Shown here: positions 8,606 through 16,066 of the stretch, piece after piece
Layout of the letters: each line of letters opens with the position of its first letter
How positions within the stretch are numbered: the stretch's first letter is position 1
Assembly: GCF_000295955.2 (NCBI RefSeq)
Contig: NZ_ALXE01000066.1
Location: 1-59,930, forward strand
DNA from: Pantoea sp. A4
GTDB lineage: Bacteria; Pseudomonadota; Gammaproteobacteria; Enterobacterales; Enterobacteriaceae
Length of the DNA stretch: 59,930 nucleotides
Reading direction: 5' to 3'
Notes under the pieces: generated by a model
Databases searched by the model: none
Told to the model about the DNA's origin: nothing
The model's input: the letters and a program-made list of their open reading frames with translations, nothing else
Program-made: the position numbers and the translations under genes

Positions 8606-9696
8606 CATGCCACCTCTTTTTCTGGTGATAGCAGCGCGCTGCGGCACTGCATCAAGGGCTGGATGTGTTGCCCAAAGGCGTCAATACCCGCTAAAAAATC
8701 ATCAAAGGTCAGCAGTACGCCTGCGGTGCCGGGGACAGTAGCGACTTCGTCGAGCATGCGGGCAACACTGCTGTAGGAGCCCACCAGGGTGCCCATATTG
8801 ATGTTGACGGCCGAAGTGGGGTCAGCCATCTGGCGTACGTTGGTGTCGCTGCCTGATTTTGCGTCCACCTGGCTTTGTGTCGTCAGCCAGGCGAGCGCTT
8901 CCTCATCCGCACCGGCTTTGTAGTGCTCCCAGCGTGCACGGGCTTCTTCGTCGCTTTCGGCTGCGATGATCATGAAGAGTACGTAGGAGCCGACATCGCG
9001 GCCCGCCTTGTCAGCCGCTTGCAACATGCGACTGGCAGTAGGGGCAAACGCAGCCGGTGTGTTGACGCCTTTACCAAAGCAGAAGTTGTAGTCTGCGTGT
9101 TGTGCGGAGAAGGCCATACCGGCATCGCTTTGTCCGGCGCAGATCACTTTCATCGGTTTCTGCGGCTGCGGGCTGACGCGACAATCGTTCATGGTAAAGA
9201 AGTCGCCTTTGAAGTCAGATTTGCCTGTACCCCACAGATCGCGGAGTACCGTGACGTATTCGGTCAGGTAGTTGTAGCGACTGGCAAAGTAGTCATCGCC
9301 TGGCCACAGTCCCATCTGCTCATATTCTGGCTTTTGCCAGCCAGTCACGAGGTTGACGCCAAAGCGTCCATTGGAGATGGAGTCAATCGTGGCGGCCATG
9401 CGTGCGACGATGGCCGGTGGCAAAGTGAGGGTGGCGGCAGTGGCGTAGATTTCAATTCGCGAAGTGACGGCGGCCAGCCCGGCCATCAGCGTGAAAGACT
9501 CCAGGTTGTGGTCCCAAAACTCGGTTTTACCGCCAAAGCCCCGCAGTTTGATCATCGAGAGGGCGAAATCAAACTGGTAGTGTTCAGCCTTGAGTACGAT
9601 AGCTTTATTGAGTTCAAAGCTCGGCTTGTACTGTGGCGCATGGGTGGAGATGAGCCAGCCATTGTTGCCAATCGGAATAAAGACACCAATTTTCAT
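8605..9696 (-). CDS. rutA: Pyrimidine monooxygenase RutA
   Basis: FMN-dependent luciferase-family monooxygenase that opens the uracil ring between N3 and C4, the first step of the Rut pathway. The N-terminus KIGVFIPIGNNGWLIS, the segment GGKTEFWDHNLESFTLMAGLA, the VNLVTGWQKPEYEQMG strand and VICAGQSDAGM are typical of RutA. Length (363 aa) is normal. GAGG lies six bases before the ATG. It normally receives reduced FMN from RutF; no rutF is present in this operon, so another flavin reductase must serve. Confidence 0.96.
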   Translation of the reverse strand: MKIGVFIPIGNNGWLISTHAPQYKPSFELNKAIVLKAEHYQFDFALSMIKLRGFGGKTEFWDHNLESFTLMAGLAAVTSRIEIYATAATLTLPPAIVARMAATIDSISNGRFGVNLVTGWQKPEYEQMGLWPGDDYFASRYNYLTEYVTVLRDLWGTGKSDFKGDFFTMNDCRVSPQPQKPMKVICAGQSDAGMAFSAQHADYNFCFGKGVNTPAAFAPTASRMLQAADKAGRDVGSYVLFMIIAAESDEEARARWEHYKAGADEEALAWLTTQSQVDAKSGSDTNVRQMADPTSAVNINMGTLVGSYSSVARMLDEVATVPGTAGVLLTFDDFLAGIDAFGQHIQPLMQCRSALLSPEKEVA

Positions 9697-9867
9697 GTGA
9701 AACCTCGTAAGTAATGAGAGGAACGTTTCACGCGCTGCCTCCTGCGGACTTCCTGTCCTGCAACGCTCAGGTTGATGGTTGCAAGGCCTGTGCCAGTTAT
9801 TTTTTATCTTTATTTTTCATGTGGTTAATTTTTTATGTTGTCGTAAACTGGAGTGAGTGGTCTGTTT

Positions 9868-9883
9868 TGGACCATTTGGTAAA
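9868..9883. promoter_or_regulatory. Probable RutR operator between rutA and rutR
   Basis: TGGACCATTTGGTAAA matches 14 of 16 positions of the RutR palindrome TTGACCAnnTGGTCAA as I remember it. It lies 172 bp upstream of rutA and 106 bp upstream of rutR. In E. coli RutR represses rutA from such a site until uracil or thymine binds. Confidence 0.75.
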
Positions 9884-9988
9884 ATTAAATTGCACGTTTT
9901 TCAGGCAGTGATGGTCTGTTTCGGTGCATGGGCAGGAGGCGGCAGCTTTGTTATGATGCCGCGCAAGCAGAACGGATGAGGTTTGACA

Positions 9989-10624
9989 GTGAAATCAGAT
10001 GAAAAGATGCCGACGCGCCGTTCCCGTGCTGTCGCCGCAAAACGCAGCGCGATTTTACAGGCCGCGCTGAGTTTTTTTTCCCAGTTTGGTATTCATGGCA
10101 CCAGCCTGGATAAGGTCGCTGAGCGGGCGGACGTCTCAAAGACCAATCTGCTTTACTATTTCCCTTCAAAAGAGGCGCTGTATATTGCAGTGCTGAAAGA
10201 GATTTTGGATATCTGGCTAGCGCCGTTGCGAGCGTTACGCCATGACCACCAGCCACTGGTCGCGATTCGTAACTACATTGAGCTGAAGCTTGAGGTTTCT
10301 CGCGATCACCCTGAAGCATCGCGCCTGTTTTGCCTTGAGATGTTGCAGGGCGCGCCGCTGTTAAAAGGTGAGCTGGCCGGGGATTTAAAGCAGTTGGTGG
10401 ATGATAAAGCCGCCATTATTCGCCAGTGGGTGGAAGAGGGGCAGCTGGCCCCAATTGAACCCCAGCATCTGATTTTTATGCTGTGGGCCACAACCCAGCA
10501 CTATGCTGATTTTGCCAGTCAGGTTGAGGCGATCACCGGTCAGACGCTACAGGATGCTCACTTTTTTGCCCAAACGGTGGAGAACGTTCAACGCATGGTG
10601 ATTGAGGGAATTCGCGTTCGCTAA
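9989..10624 (+). CDS. rutR: TetR-family pyrimidine regulator RutR
   Basis: Uracil/thymine-responsive repressor of the rut operon. The HTH (about residues 20-60) includes FGIHGTSLDKVAERADVSK and TNLLYYFPSKEALY, the TetR recognition signature. The ligand-binding domain matches E. coli RutR closely (LKLEVSRDHPEASRLFCLEM, LIFMLWATTQHYADFASQVEA, VENVQRMVIEGI). I chose the GTG at 9989 because GAGG lies seven bases upstream; a TTG at 9983 is too close to that site, and an ATG at 10007 would be the next choice. Divergent from rutABCDG with the operator between them. Confidence 0.93.
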   Translation: MKSDEKMPTRRSRAVAAKRSAILQAALSFFSQFGIHGTSLDKVAERADVSKTNLLYYFPSKEALYIAVLKEILDIWLAPLRALRHDHQPLVAIRNYIELKLEVSRDHPEASRLFCLEMLQGAPLLKGELAGDLKQLVDDKAAIIRQWVEEGQLAPIEPQHLIFMLWATTQHYADFASQVEAITGQTLQDAHFFAQTVENVQRMVIEGIRVR

Positions 10625-10640
10625 GCGGATCTTCAGCGAA

Positions 10641-10670
10641 AAAAAACGCCTCATTGCTGAGGCGTTTTTT
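10641..10670. terminator. Bidirectional terminator between rutR and cycA
   Basis: AACGCCTCA-TTGC-TGAGGCGTT stem-loop with a T run on the + side and an A run on the left (T run on the minus strand), placed between convergent genes. Confidence 0.92.
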
Positions 10671-10685
10671 ATACGATAAAAAATC

Positions 10686-12077
10686 TTATGCTTTGCGGCG
10701 GCGCAACAGCCAGCCCACGGCGAGGATCACAAACCACAGTGGCGTGACCATCAGCGCTTGACGGGTGTCATCTTCCAGCGTCAGCAGCACCAGTACAAAC
10801 ACAAAGAACGCCATTACTACCCAGCACATCAGCGTACCGAGTGGCATTTTAAAGGTAGAGGCAGCATGACGCTGTGGATGTTTCTTGCGGTACACCAAAT
10901 AGCTGCACAGAATAATAGTCCAGACAAACATAAACAGAATGGCGGAAACCGTGGTCACCAGGGTGAACACCGTCATGACATTCGGAATCAGGTAAATCAG
11001 GGCTACACCGCCAATCAGGCACAGGCACGAGAAAAACAGGCCGCGCGTAGGGACAGCGCGTGGAGAAAGACGTGCAAATGAAGAGTGGGCCACGCCTTGC
11101 TCCGCCATGCCGTAAAGCATACGGCTGGTGGAGAAAATACCGCTGTTGGCAGAAGAGGCCGCTGAGGTCAGCACCACAAAGTTCACGATGGTCGCCGCCG
11201 CAGGCAGGCCGGTCAGCAGGAACATCTCAACAAACGGGCTACGGCCTGGAATCACCTGATCCCACGGCGTTACTGCCATAATCACGCACAGCGCTAACAC
11301 GTAGAACATAATGACGCGAATCGGAATGGCGTTAATTGCTCGTGGCAATACCTTGTGCGGATCGTGCGTCTCAGCGGCGGCAGTGCCTACCAGCTCAATC
11401 CCGACGAAGGCAAAAACCGCAATCTGGAAGCCAGCAAAGAAACCACTCAGGCCTTTCGGGAACATCCCGCCGTGATCCCAGATATTGCTCAGTGCCGCAT
11501 GGGTGCCGTTCGGTGAGGCATAATGCATGCTCACCAGGACGATACCGACGACAATCAGTGCCACAATCGCAACGATTTTAATGATCGCAAACCAGAATTC
11601 CATCTCACCAAACATCTTCACGGTGGCGATATTCAGGCTCAGGAACACAATCACGCACAACGCGGCGCTCATCCAGACCGAGAAGTCAGGGAACCACAGC
11701 TGGAAATAGTTGCTTATCGCTACGATATCGGCAACGCCGGTAACGACCCAGCAAAACCAGTAAGTCCAACCGGTAAAGTAACCTGCCCAGGGCCCGAGCA
11801 GATCGGCGGCAAAATCACTGAAGGATTTATATTCGAGGTTTGACAGTAACAGCTCACCCATCGCACGCATGACGAAAAACAGCATAAAGCCGATAATCAT
11901 ATAAACAAAAATGATAGATGGCCCGGCGAGGCTAATGGTTTTTCCCGAACCCATAAACAGACCGGTGCCAATTGCGCCCCCAATGGCCATCAGCTGGATG
12001 TGCCGGTTATGTAAGCTGCGCCGCAGCTTCTCGGGTGCTTCTGCTGTGAGCAGCGTCTCTTTTGACTGGTCTACCAT
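10686..12077 (-). CDS. cycA: D-serine/D-alanine/glycine:proton symporter CycA
   Basis: Inner-membrane amino-acid permease of the APC family with twelve hydrophobic segments. The N-terminal signature (HIQLMAIGGAIGTGLFMGSG), the segments NLEYKSFSDFAADLLGPWAG and GFFAGFQIAVFAFVGIELVG, and LTLEDDTRQALMVTPLW near the end match E. coli CycA almost residue for residue. Length 463 aa is standard. AGGA lies about ten bases before the ATG. Single gene, convergent with rutR. The 282-bp upstream gap presumably holds its promoter; I see no operator I can name there. Confidence 0.94.
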   Translation of the reverse strand: MVDQSKETLLTAEAPEKLRRSLHNRHIQLMAIGGAIGTGLFMGSGKTISLAGPSIIFVYMIIGFMLFFVMRAMGELLLSNLEYKSFSDFAADLLGPWAGYFTGWTYWFCWVVTGVADIVAISNYFQLWFPDFSVWMSAALCVIVFLSLNIATVKMFGEMEFWFAIIKIVAIVALIVVGIVLVSMHYASPNGTHAALSNIWDHGGMFPKGLSGFFAGFQIAVFAFVGIELVGTAAAETHDPHKVLPRAINAIPIRVIMFYVLALCVIMAVTPWDQVIPGRSPFVEMFLLTGLPAAATIVNFVVLTSAASSANSGIFSTSRMLYGMAEQGVAHSSFARLSPRAVPTRGLFFSCLCLIGGVALIYLIPNVMTVFTLVTTVSAILFMFVWTIILCSYLVYRKKHPQRHAASTFKMPLGTLMCWVVMAFFVFVLVLLTLEDDTRQALMVTPLWFVILAVGWLLRRRKA

Positions 12078-12329
12078 ACAATAAGTATCCTGTTTGATGT
12101 TGTGTCAGCTCTGCTGGCTGATAAGCCCATAATACCTGCGGAATAGTGCAGGATTGCATAAGATAGAGGAAAAGAGGCAGCAACGGGTAATGCTATTTTC
12201 CTCTGTGTGAGCCGCCTGTCAGTTTGGTTCGTACCGCTATTCACAGGATGTGAGCCAGTTCCGAAAAGCAAACGATTACCCCGCATCAAGTAATGGGATT
12301 TATGCTTTCAGGGGGGATGAAGAGAGAAG

Positions 12330-12353
12330 GGCTGTTACCGCACGGCAACAGCC
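12330..12353 (-). terminator. Stem-loop, candidate terminator of the DUF4396 gene
   Basis: GGCTGTT / AACAGCC inverted repeat with an inner CCG/CGG pair, six bases beyond the stop codon; on the minus strand it is followed by CCTTCTCTCTTC rather than a clean T run. Confidence 0.45.
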
Positions 12354-12359
12354 AGGCCG

Positions 12360-13034
12360 TCAGGCTACGGGGGTCAGCCCGCGCTTAATCACAAAATGGC
12401 TGGCGGGCCAGGAAAAGACAAAACCGGTCAGAATGGCGAGTTGCAACATAAACCAGAAATGCGTCAGTAAGGGATTAATTTCCTGATTCAACACATATTT
12501 TAACGCCAGTGCCATAAACAGAAAAACACCGGCCTGAAAAATTAGCAGCGGAAAGATTTCAGTTTTACAGGCCAGCCCGAGCACGCGCCAGAATGAATAG
12601 CCTTCACGTTGACGAATCGCCAGGAACTGAAAAAATAATCCGACAAATAAACACAGCGGCAGTGTAATTAAAGCTTCATGCCAGAGTGCCGGGTAAATAG
12701 AAAAATAATTAAGAGCAGTGACTATCGGTATTGTTATTACTTCAGCCAGAATACAGGCCGCGGCGGAAAGCGACGTGGAAACAAAAATGGTTTGCCAACC
12801 GCTGTTGCGATTAATTGCTTGCGGAATCAATTGTTTTAGTCGGATCTGCCGACCGGGTTTACGCCCCAGATACCACCAGGCAACCCAGCCAATAAACGGC
12901 ATATACAATCCGGTCAATGGCCAGATGACATTCATCACGGTAACCGGATGGCGAAAGCGGAAAATATCCTTAAGTATCATTAAAGCAGTACAGAGACCAG
13001 TGATTAAAAATGGTAACGCCAGCTGATTTAACAT
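12360..13034 (-). CDS. DUF4396-type integral membrane protein
   Basis: A 224-residue protein with about six or seven hydrophobic segments. The pattern resembles DUF4396 proteins: NVIWPLTGLYMPFIGWVAWW near the N-terminus, LCLFVGLFFQFLAIRQREGY followed by a cytoplasmic-looking stretch, and a closing HFWFMLQLAILTGF-SWP-HFVIKRGL segment. Function is unknown. The family's usual central Cys/His-rich motif appears degenerate here, so this may be a divergent member. It is monocistronic, read away from sdiA, and codon use looks more AT-rich than in cycA. Confidence 0.6.
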   Translation of the reverse strand: MLNQLALPFLITGLCTALMILKDIFRFRHPVTVMNVIWPLTGLYMPFIGWVAWWYLGRKPGRQIRLKQLIPQAINRNSGWQTIFVSTSLSAAACILAEVITIPIVTALNYFSIYPALWHEALITLPLCLFVGLFFQFLAIRQREGYSFWRVLGLACKTEIFPLLIFQAGVFLFMALALKYVLNQEINPLLTHFWFMLQLAILTGFVFSWPASHFVIKRGLTPVA

Positions 13035-13480
13035 TGCTATCTCACCTACGGGGAACCCGCCGTTTAGGGCTGAAAGAGACGGTCAAAACACCACACAACG
13101 TACTGCTATTGAGCTCAGGCAGCGCCGCCTGCACGCCTGGCTATCCTGCCATGAATGCCGCTAAGGAAAGTGGGTACAGCCCGCGCTTCGGTAAAAATGT
13201 TGCCGCAAAAGGCACGGCTGCCGATAACCCAGTGTTTCTTAAAACATTAACCTGACGTTCTCATTTTAGTTAAAGTTGAAAGTTAATTTTTATCGTTCAG
13301 ATAAAAAATTAGCAGCTATATCAGGATTGCAACACCATCAGAAAAATCTTATTCTCCTGAATGGGCGAAGACCACACAGCAATCGCCTCATTTTAATAAA
13401 TATTTTTACTCATAATAATTTAAATTTTTACTTACAAAAATGGAAAACCAGATAGGGCGTGAGGAGAACGCTGAGGCGAT
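13035..13480. other. AT-rich intergenic region between the DUF4396 gene and sdiA
   Basis: 446 bp holding two divergent promoters by inference. An open frame at 13010-13255 overlaps the DUF4396 gene, has no ribosome site and no recognisable motif, so I read it as noise. The right half (13260-13450) is strongly AT-rich. I found no operator I can name. Confidence 0.4.
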
Positions 13481-14203
13481 ATGACAATAGACACTTTTTT
13501 TTTATGGCGGCGTGAAGTACATAAGACATTTCATGAGATAACCGCCTCTGCAGACCTTGAAGCTGCATTACAGCAACAAACAGAAGCGTTGGGATTTGAG
13601 AATTATGCCTTTCTGATTCAACACCCGGTGCCTTTTACACGACAACGCCTATTTCTTTTTAGCACTTACCCGCAGGCATGGATTAAACGCTACGAAGAAG
13701 AGAATTATTTTCAGTCCGATCCTGTATTACAGGTTTGCCAACGCACCGGGATTGGCGTGGCATGGAGCGCTGAACTTTTTCGCGAAAGTGGTAATTTATG
13801 GCAGGAGGCGAATCAGTTTGGCTTGCAGAGTGGTTTTTCCTGCTCAGCCATGGCGGCGAACCGTGCCTTAGGTATACTGTCGATGTCTTCGGCACAGCTG
13901 ATTAAAACCAGTGAGTTACAGCATGAGTTAGAGGCTCAGCTACATTATCTGGCGGATTTGAGCCTGAGTGTGCTGGAGCGTTTTTCTGATAGCGCGATGC
14001 TGGTACTGAACAATGACTTTAGTCAGCGCGAGCTTGAAGTACTGAAATGGACCGCCGAAGGTAAAACGGCAGTGGAAATTTCTCTGATACTGGCGATTTC
14101 TGAGCATACAGTGAACTTTCATCAGAAAAATATGCAGAAGCGATTTAATGTTTCCAATAAAACGCAAATTGCCTGTTACGCCGCAGCAACTGGCCTGATT
14201 TAG
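13481..14203 (+). CDS. sdiA: SdiA, LuxR-family AHL-responsive regulator
   Basis: Quorum-sensing transcription factor. Residues 1-165 form the AHL-binding domain with HPVPFTRQRLFLFSTYP and the YEEENYFQSDPVL segment (the conserved Tyr/Asp of the ligand pocket). Residues ~175-238 form the LuxR HTH (FSQRELEVLKWTAEGKTAVE, ISEHTVNFHQKNMQKRFNVS). The last ~60 residues are nearly identical to E. coli SdiA, and gene order (sdiA, yecF, uvrY, uvrC) confirms orthology. GAGG precedes the ATG by four bases. Unlike the orphan SdiA of E. coli and Salmonella, it is followed directly by an AHL synthase gene on the same strand. Confidence 0.93.
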   Translation: MTIDTFFLWRREVHKTFHEITASADLEAALQQQTEALGFENYAFLIQHPVPFTRQRLFLFSTYPQAWIKRYEEENYFQSDPVLQVCQRTGIGVAWSAELFRESGNLWQEANQFGLQSGFSCSAMAANRALGILSMSSAQLIKTSELQHELEAQLHYLADLSLSVLERFSDSAMLVLNNDFSQRELEVLKWTAEGKTAVEISLILAISEHTVNFHQKNMQKRFNVSNKTQIACYAAATGLI

Positions 14204-14212
14204 CCAAAAAGC

Positions 14213-14232
14213 AACTACCAGAGTTAGTAGTT
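14213..14232. promoter_or_regulatory. Candidate lux box upstream of the AHL synthase gene
   Basis: Perfect six-base arms in a 20-bp palindrome, AACTACCAGAGTTAGTAGTT. Size and the CTACCAG core resemble LuxR-type boxes. It lies 10 bp after the sdiA stop and 90 bp before the luxI-type ATG. A hairpin role is possible, but no T run follows. Confidence 0.55.
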
Positions 14233-14322
14233 CCTAAGTGGAAACCAGTTGTCTAACCTGCGCCGGAACATATGCCAGGCTGGCGCAATGAAAACAGTGC
14301 AAACAAGGGGAAGTCAGGGCTG

Positions 14323-14934
14323 ATGATCAAAATAATTCAAACCCAGTTTAAGGACATGCCATCCTCTTTGCTGGCGGAGCTCGGTGCTTATCGCTACAGC
14401 GTATTTGCGCGTGGTGAAGGCTGGTCGATACCGCCGAGACTCAGCACGCCAGGGCAGGAGTACGATAAATATGACCGCTCAGATGTCACATGGTTGCTGG
14501 CATGGTCAGCACGTGAGGGGATCTGCGGTTGCGCGCGGCTGATGCCGTGGAAAGAACCGGAATATGACGGCGTCGTCATTCCTTTTGAGCAGCAATCAGT
14601 ATGGGAAATGTCGCGCTTTTCTGCGCGGCTGGACGTGTCCAGCGAATTGCCGCTGACGCTACTCTGGCATGCAGTTCAGATTTCAGAGCAGAACGGGATT
14701 GAGAGTATTATCAGCTCAGCGACGCCGATGCTGGAAAAAATGTTCAGTTCACATAATGTGGAGTATGAGCCACTGACGCCAGGTCTGATCCGTTCGGAGG
14801 ACAACCTGTTTGCCATTCGTATTCCGGTCAAACAGCCGGCTTTGGCAGAAAAATATCGTGGTGCCAGACGCTTTAGCCCAGAAGAGGTGCTGCCTTCACT
14901 GGGGGTTTCCCTTAACTGGCAATCTCGCCGTTAA
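14323..14934 (+). CDS. Acyl-homoserine-lactone synthase (LuxI family)
   Basis: Makes N-acyl-homoserine lactone from S-adenosylmethionine and acyl-ACP. Numbering from the ATG at 14323, the invariant residues are present: Arg24, Phe28 and Trp34 (AYRYSVFARGEGW), then Glu46/Asp48/Asp51 (QEYDKYD), the Arg in GCARLMP and the Glu/Arg pair in VWEMSRFSA. AGGGG and AGGG lie upstream of this ATG; a longer frame from 14272 would add 17 residues that do not look like the family. Its position beside sdiA matches the PhzI/ExpI-type synthases described in Pantoea and Erwinia. Acyl-chain length cannot be read from sequence. Confidence 0.9.
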   Translation: MIKIIQTQFKDMPSSLLAELGAYRYSVFARGEGWSIPPRLSTPGQEYDKYDRSDVTWLLAWSAREGICGCARLMPWKEPEYDGVVIPFEQQSVWEMSRFSARLDVSSELPLTLLWHAVQISEQNGIESIISSATPMLEKMFSSHNVEYEPLTPGLIRSEDNLFAIRIPVKQPALAEKYRGARRFSPEEVLPSLGVSLNWQSRR

Positions 14935-14942
14935 TCGGTTAC

Positions 14943-14962
14943 CGCCCCCATTGCTGGGGGCG
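14943..14962. terminator. Stem-loop between the convergent luxI-type gene and yecF
   Basis: CGCCCCCA-TTGC-TGGGGGCG, a GC-rich hairpin placed where both convergent genes end, but without a T run on either side. Confidence 0.45.
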
Positions 14963-14969
14963 ATCTGCA

Positions 14970-15194
14970 TTACTGACGATAGGCCGTTTTGATCTGCTGG
15001 ATGGTGTTAGTAAACACTTCAGCTTCAGGCTGGTCGCCTAACGTTTTCACGTAACGTTCCATATTGATGACTACCTTGCCCGCATCTGCCTGACCAATGG
15101 CTTTCAGCATATGTGTGACCATCAACTTCAGGAAGGCAACTTCTTGCGCCAGCACTTGTGGATCGTCAGAAGTGGCAAAATTTTCATTACTCAT
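14970..15194 (-). CDS. yecF: DUF2594 family protein YecF
   Basis: A 74-residue cytoplasmic protein of unknown function. LAQEVAFLKLMVTHMLKAIGQADAGKV in the middle and IQQIKTAYRQ at the C-terminus match E. coli YecF in both sequence and length. I chose the ATG at 15194 because AGGAG lies seven bases upstream; a GTG just before it (15197) is possible. It sits between sdiA and uvrY as in E. coli, apart from the AHL synthase gene between it and sdiA. Confidence 0.9.
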   Translation of the reverse strand: MSNENFATSDDPQVLAQEVAFLKLMVTHMLKAIGQADAGKVVINMERYVKTLGDQPEAEVFTNTIQQIKTAYRQ

Positions 15195-15397
15195 CACTAT
15201 TCTCCTTGGTGAAATAATAACAAAGGCAAACTCACTCTCAGTTACGGGCGCGAGTATATCACCCTAAATTGGGCGGTTATACATAAGCTACGTGCAAGAT
15301 AAAACGGCACACCGATGTGCATTCTGGCTTAAAAACGCTATAATCCTGCCACGAAATGCTGGCCCCATGCCCCCTCTGACTTCTGGAGTGCCTCCTG

Positions 15398-16066
15398 TTG
15401 ATCACTGTGCTTCTTGTTGATGACCATGAACTGGTACGCGCCGGTATCCGCCGCATACTGGAAGATATCAAAGGTCTTACTATTGTCGGAGAAGCTTGCT
15501 GTGGTGAGGATGCCGTAAAATGGTGCCGTACTCACCAAGCCGATGTGATTCTGATGGACATGAATATGCCGGGTATCGGTGGGTTAGAGGCGACGCGCAA
15601 AATTATGCGTCTCAACTCAGACAGCAAAATTATCATGTTGACCATTCACACCGAAAACCCATTACCGGCCAAGGTGATGCAGGCGGGTGCGGCAGGCTAT
15701 CTCAGCAAAGGTGCTGCGCCACAGGAAGTGGTGAATGCGATTCGCACCGTCCACGTTGGGCAACGCTACATTGCGTCAGATATCGCCCAGCAGATGGCCC
15801 TGAGCCAGATTGAGCCGCAAAAGGCAGAATCCCCGTTCAGCTGTTTGTCGGAAAGGGAATTGCAGATTATGCTGATGATCACCAAAGGGCAAAAGGTGAC
15901 AGAAATTTCTGAACAGCTAAACCTCAGTCCCAAAACCGTTAACAGCTATCGCTACCGCATGTTCAGTAAGCTGAATATCAGTGGTGATGTAGAGTTAACG
16001 CATCTGGCCATTCGTCATGGCTTGTTCAATGCGGAGCCGTTAATCAGTAGTGAGCGACCAGTTTAA
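15398..16066 (+). CDS. uvrY: Response regulator UvrY (GacA family)
   Basis: Response regulator of the BarA-UvrY pair, which activates the small RNAs csrB/csrC and so relieves CsrA control of carbon use, biofilm and virulence. The receiver domain (1-120) has DDHE near residue 8, phospho-acceptor Asp54 (LMDMNMPG) and Lys in GYLSKG. The LuxR-type HTH (about 145-205) reads LSERELQIMLMITKGQKVTE and SPKTVNSYRYRMFSKLNI. Start is TTG, as I recall for E. coli uvrY; protein begins MITVLLVDDHE. It overlaps uvrC by 17 bp, so the two are cotranscribed. Confidence 0.95.
   Translation: MITVLLVDDHELVRAGIRRILEDIKGLTIVGEACCGEDAVKWCRTHQADVILMDMNMPGIGGLEATRKIMRLNSDSKIIMLTIHTENPLPAKVMQAGAAGYLSKGAAPQEVVNAIRTVHVGQRYIASDIAQQMALSQIEPQKAESPFSCLSERELQIMLMITKGQKVTEISEQLNLSPKTVNSYRYRMFSKLNISGDVELTHLAIRHGLFNAEPLISSERPV

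Noticed and set aside
13010..13255. 81-residue frame between the DUF4396 gene and sdiA
   Set aside because: Overlaps the start of the opposite gene, no ribosome site, no motif.
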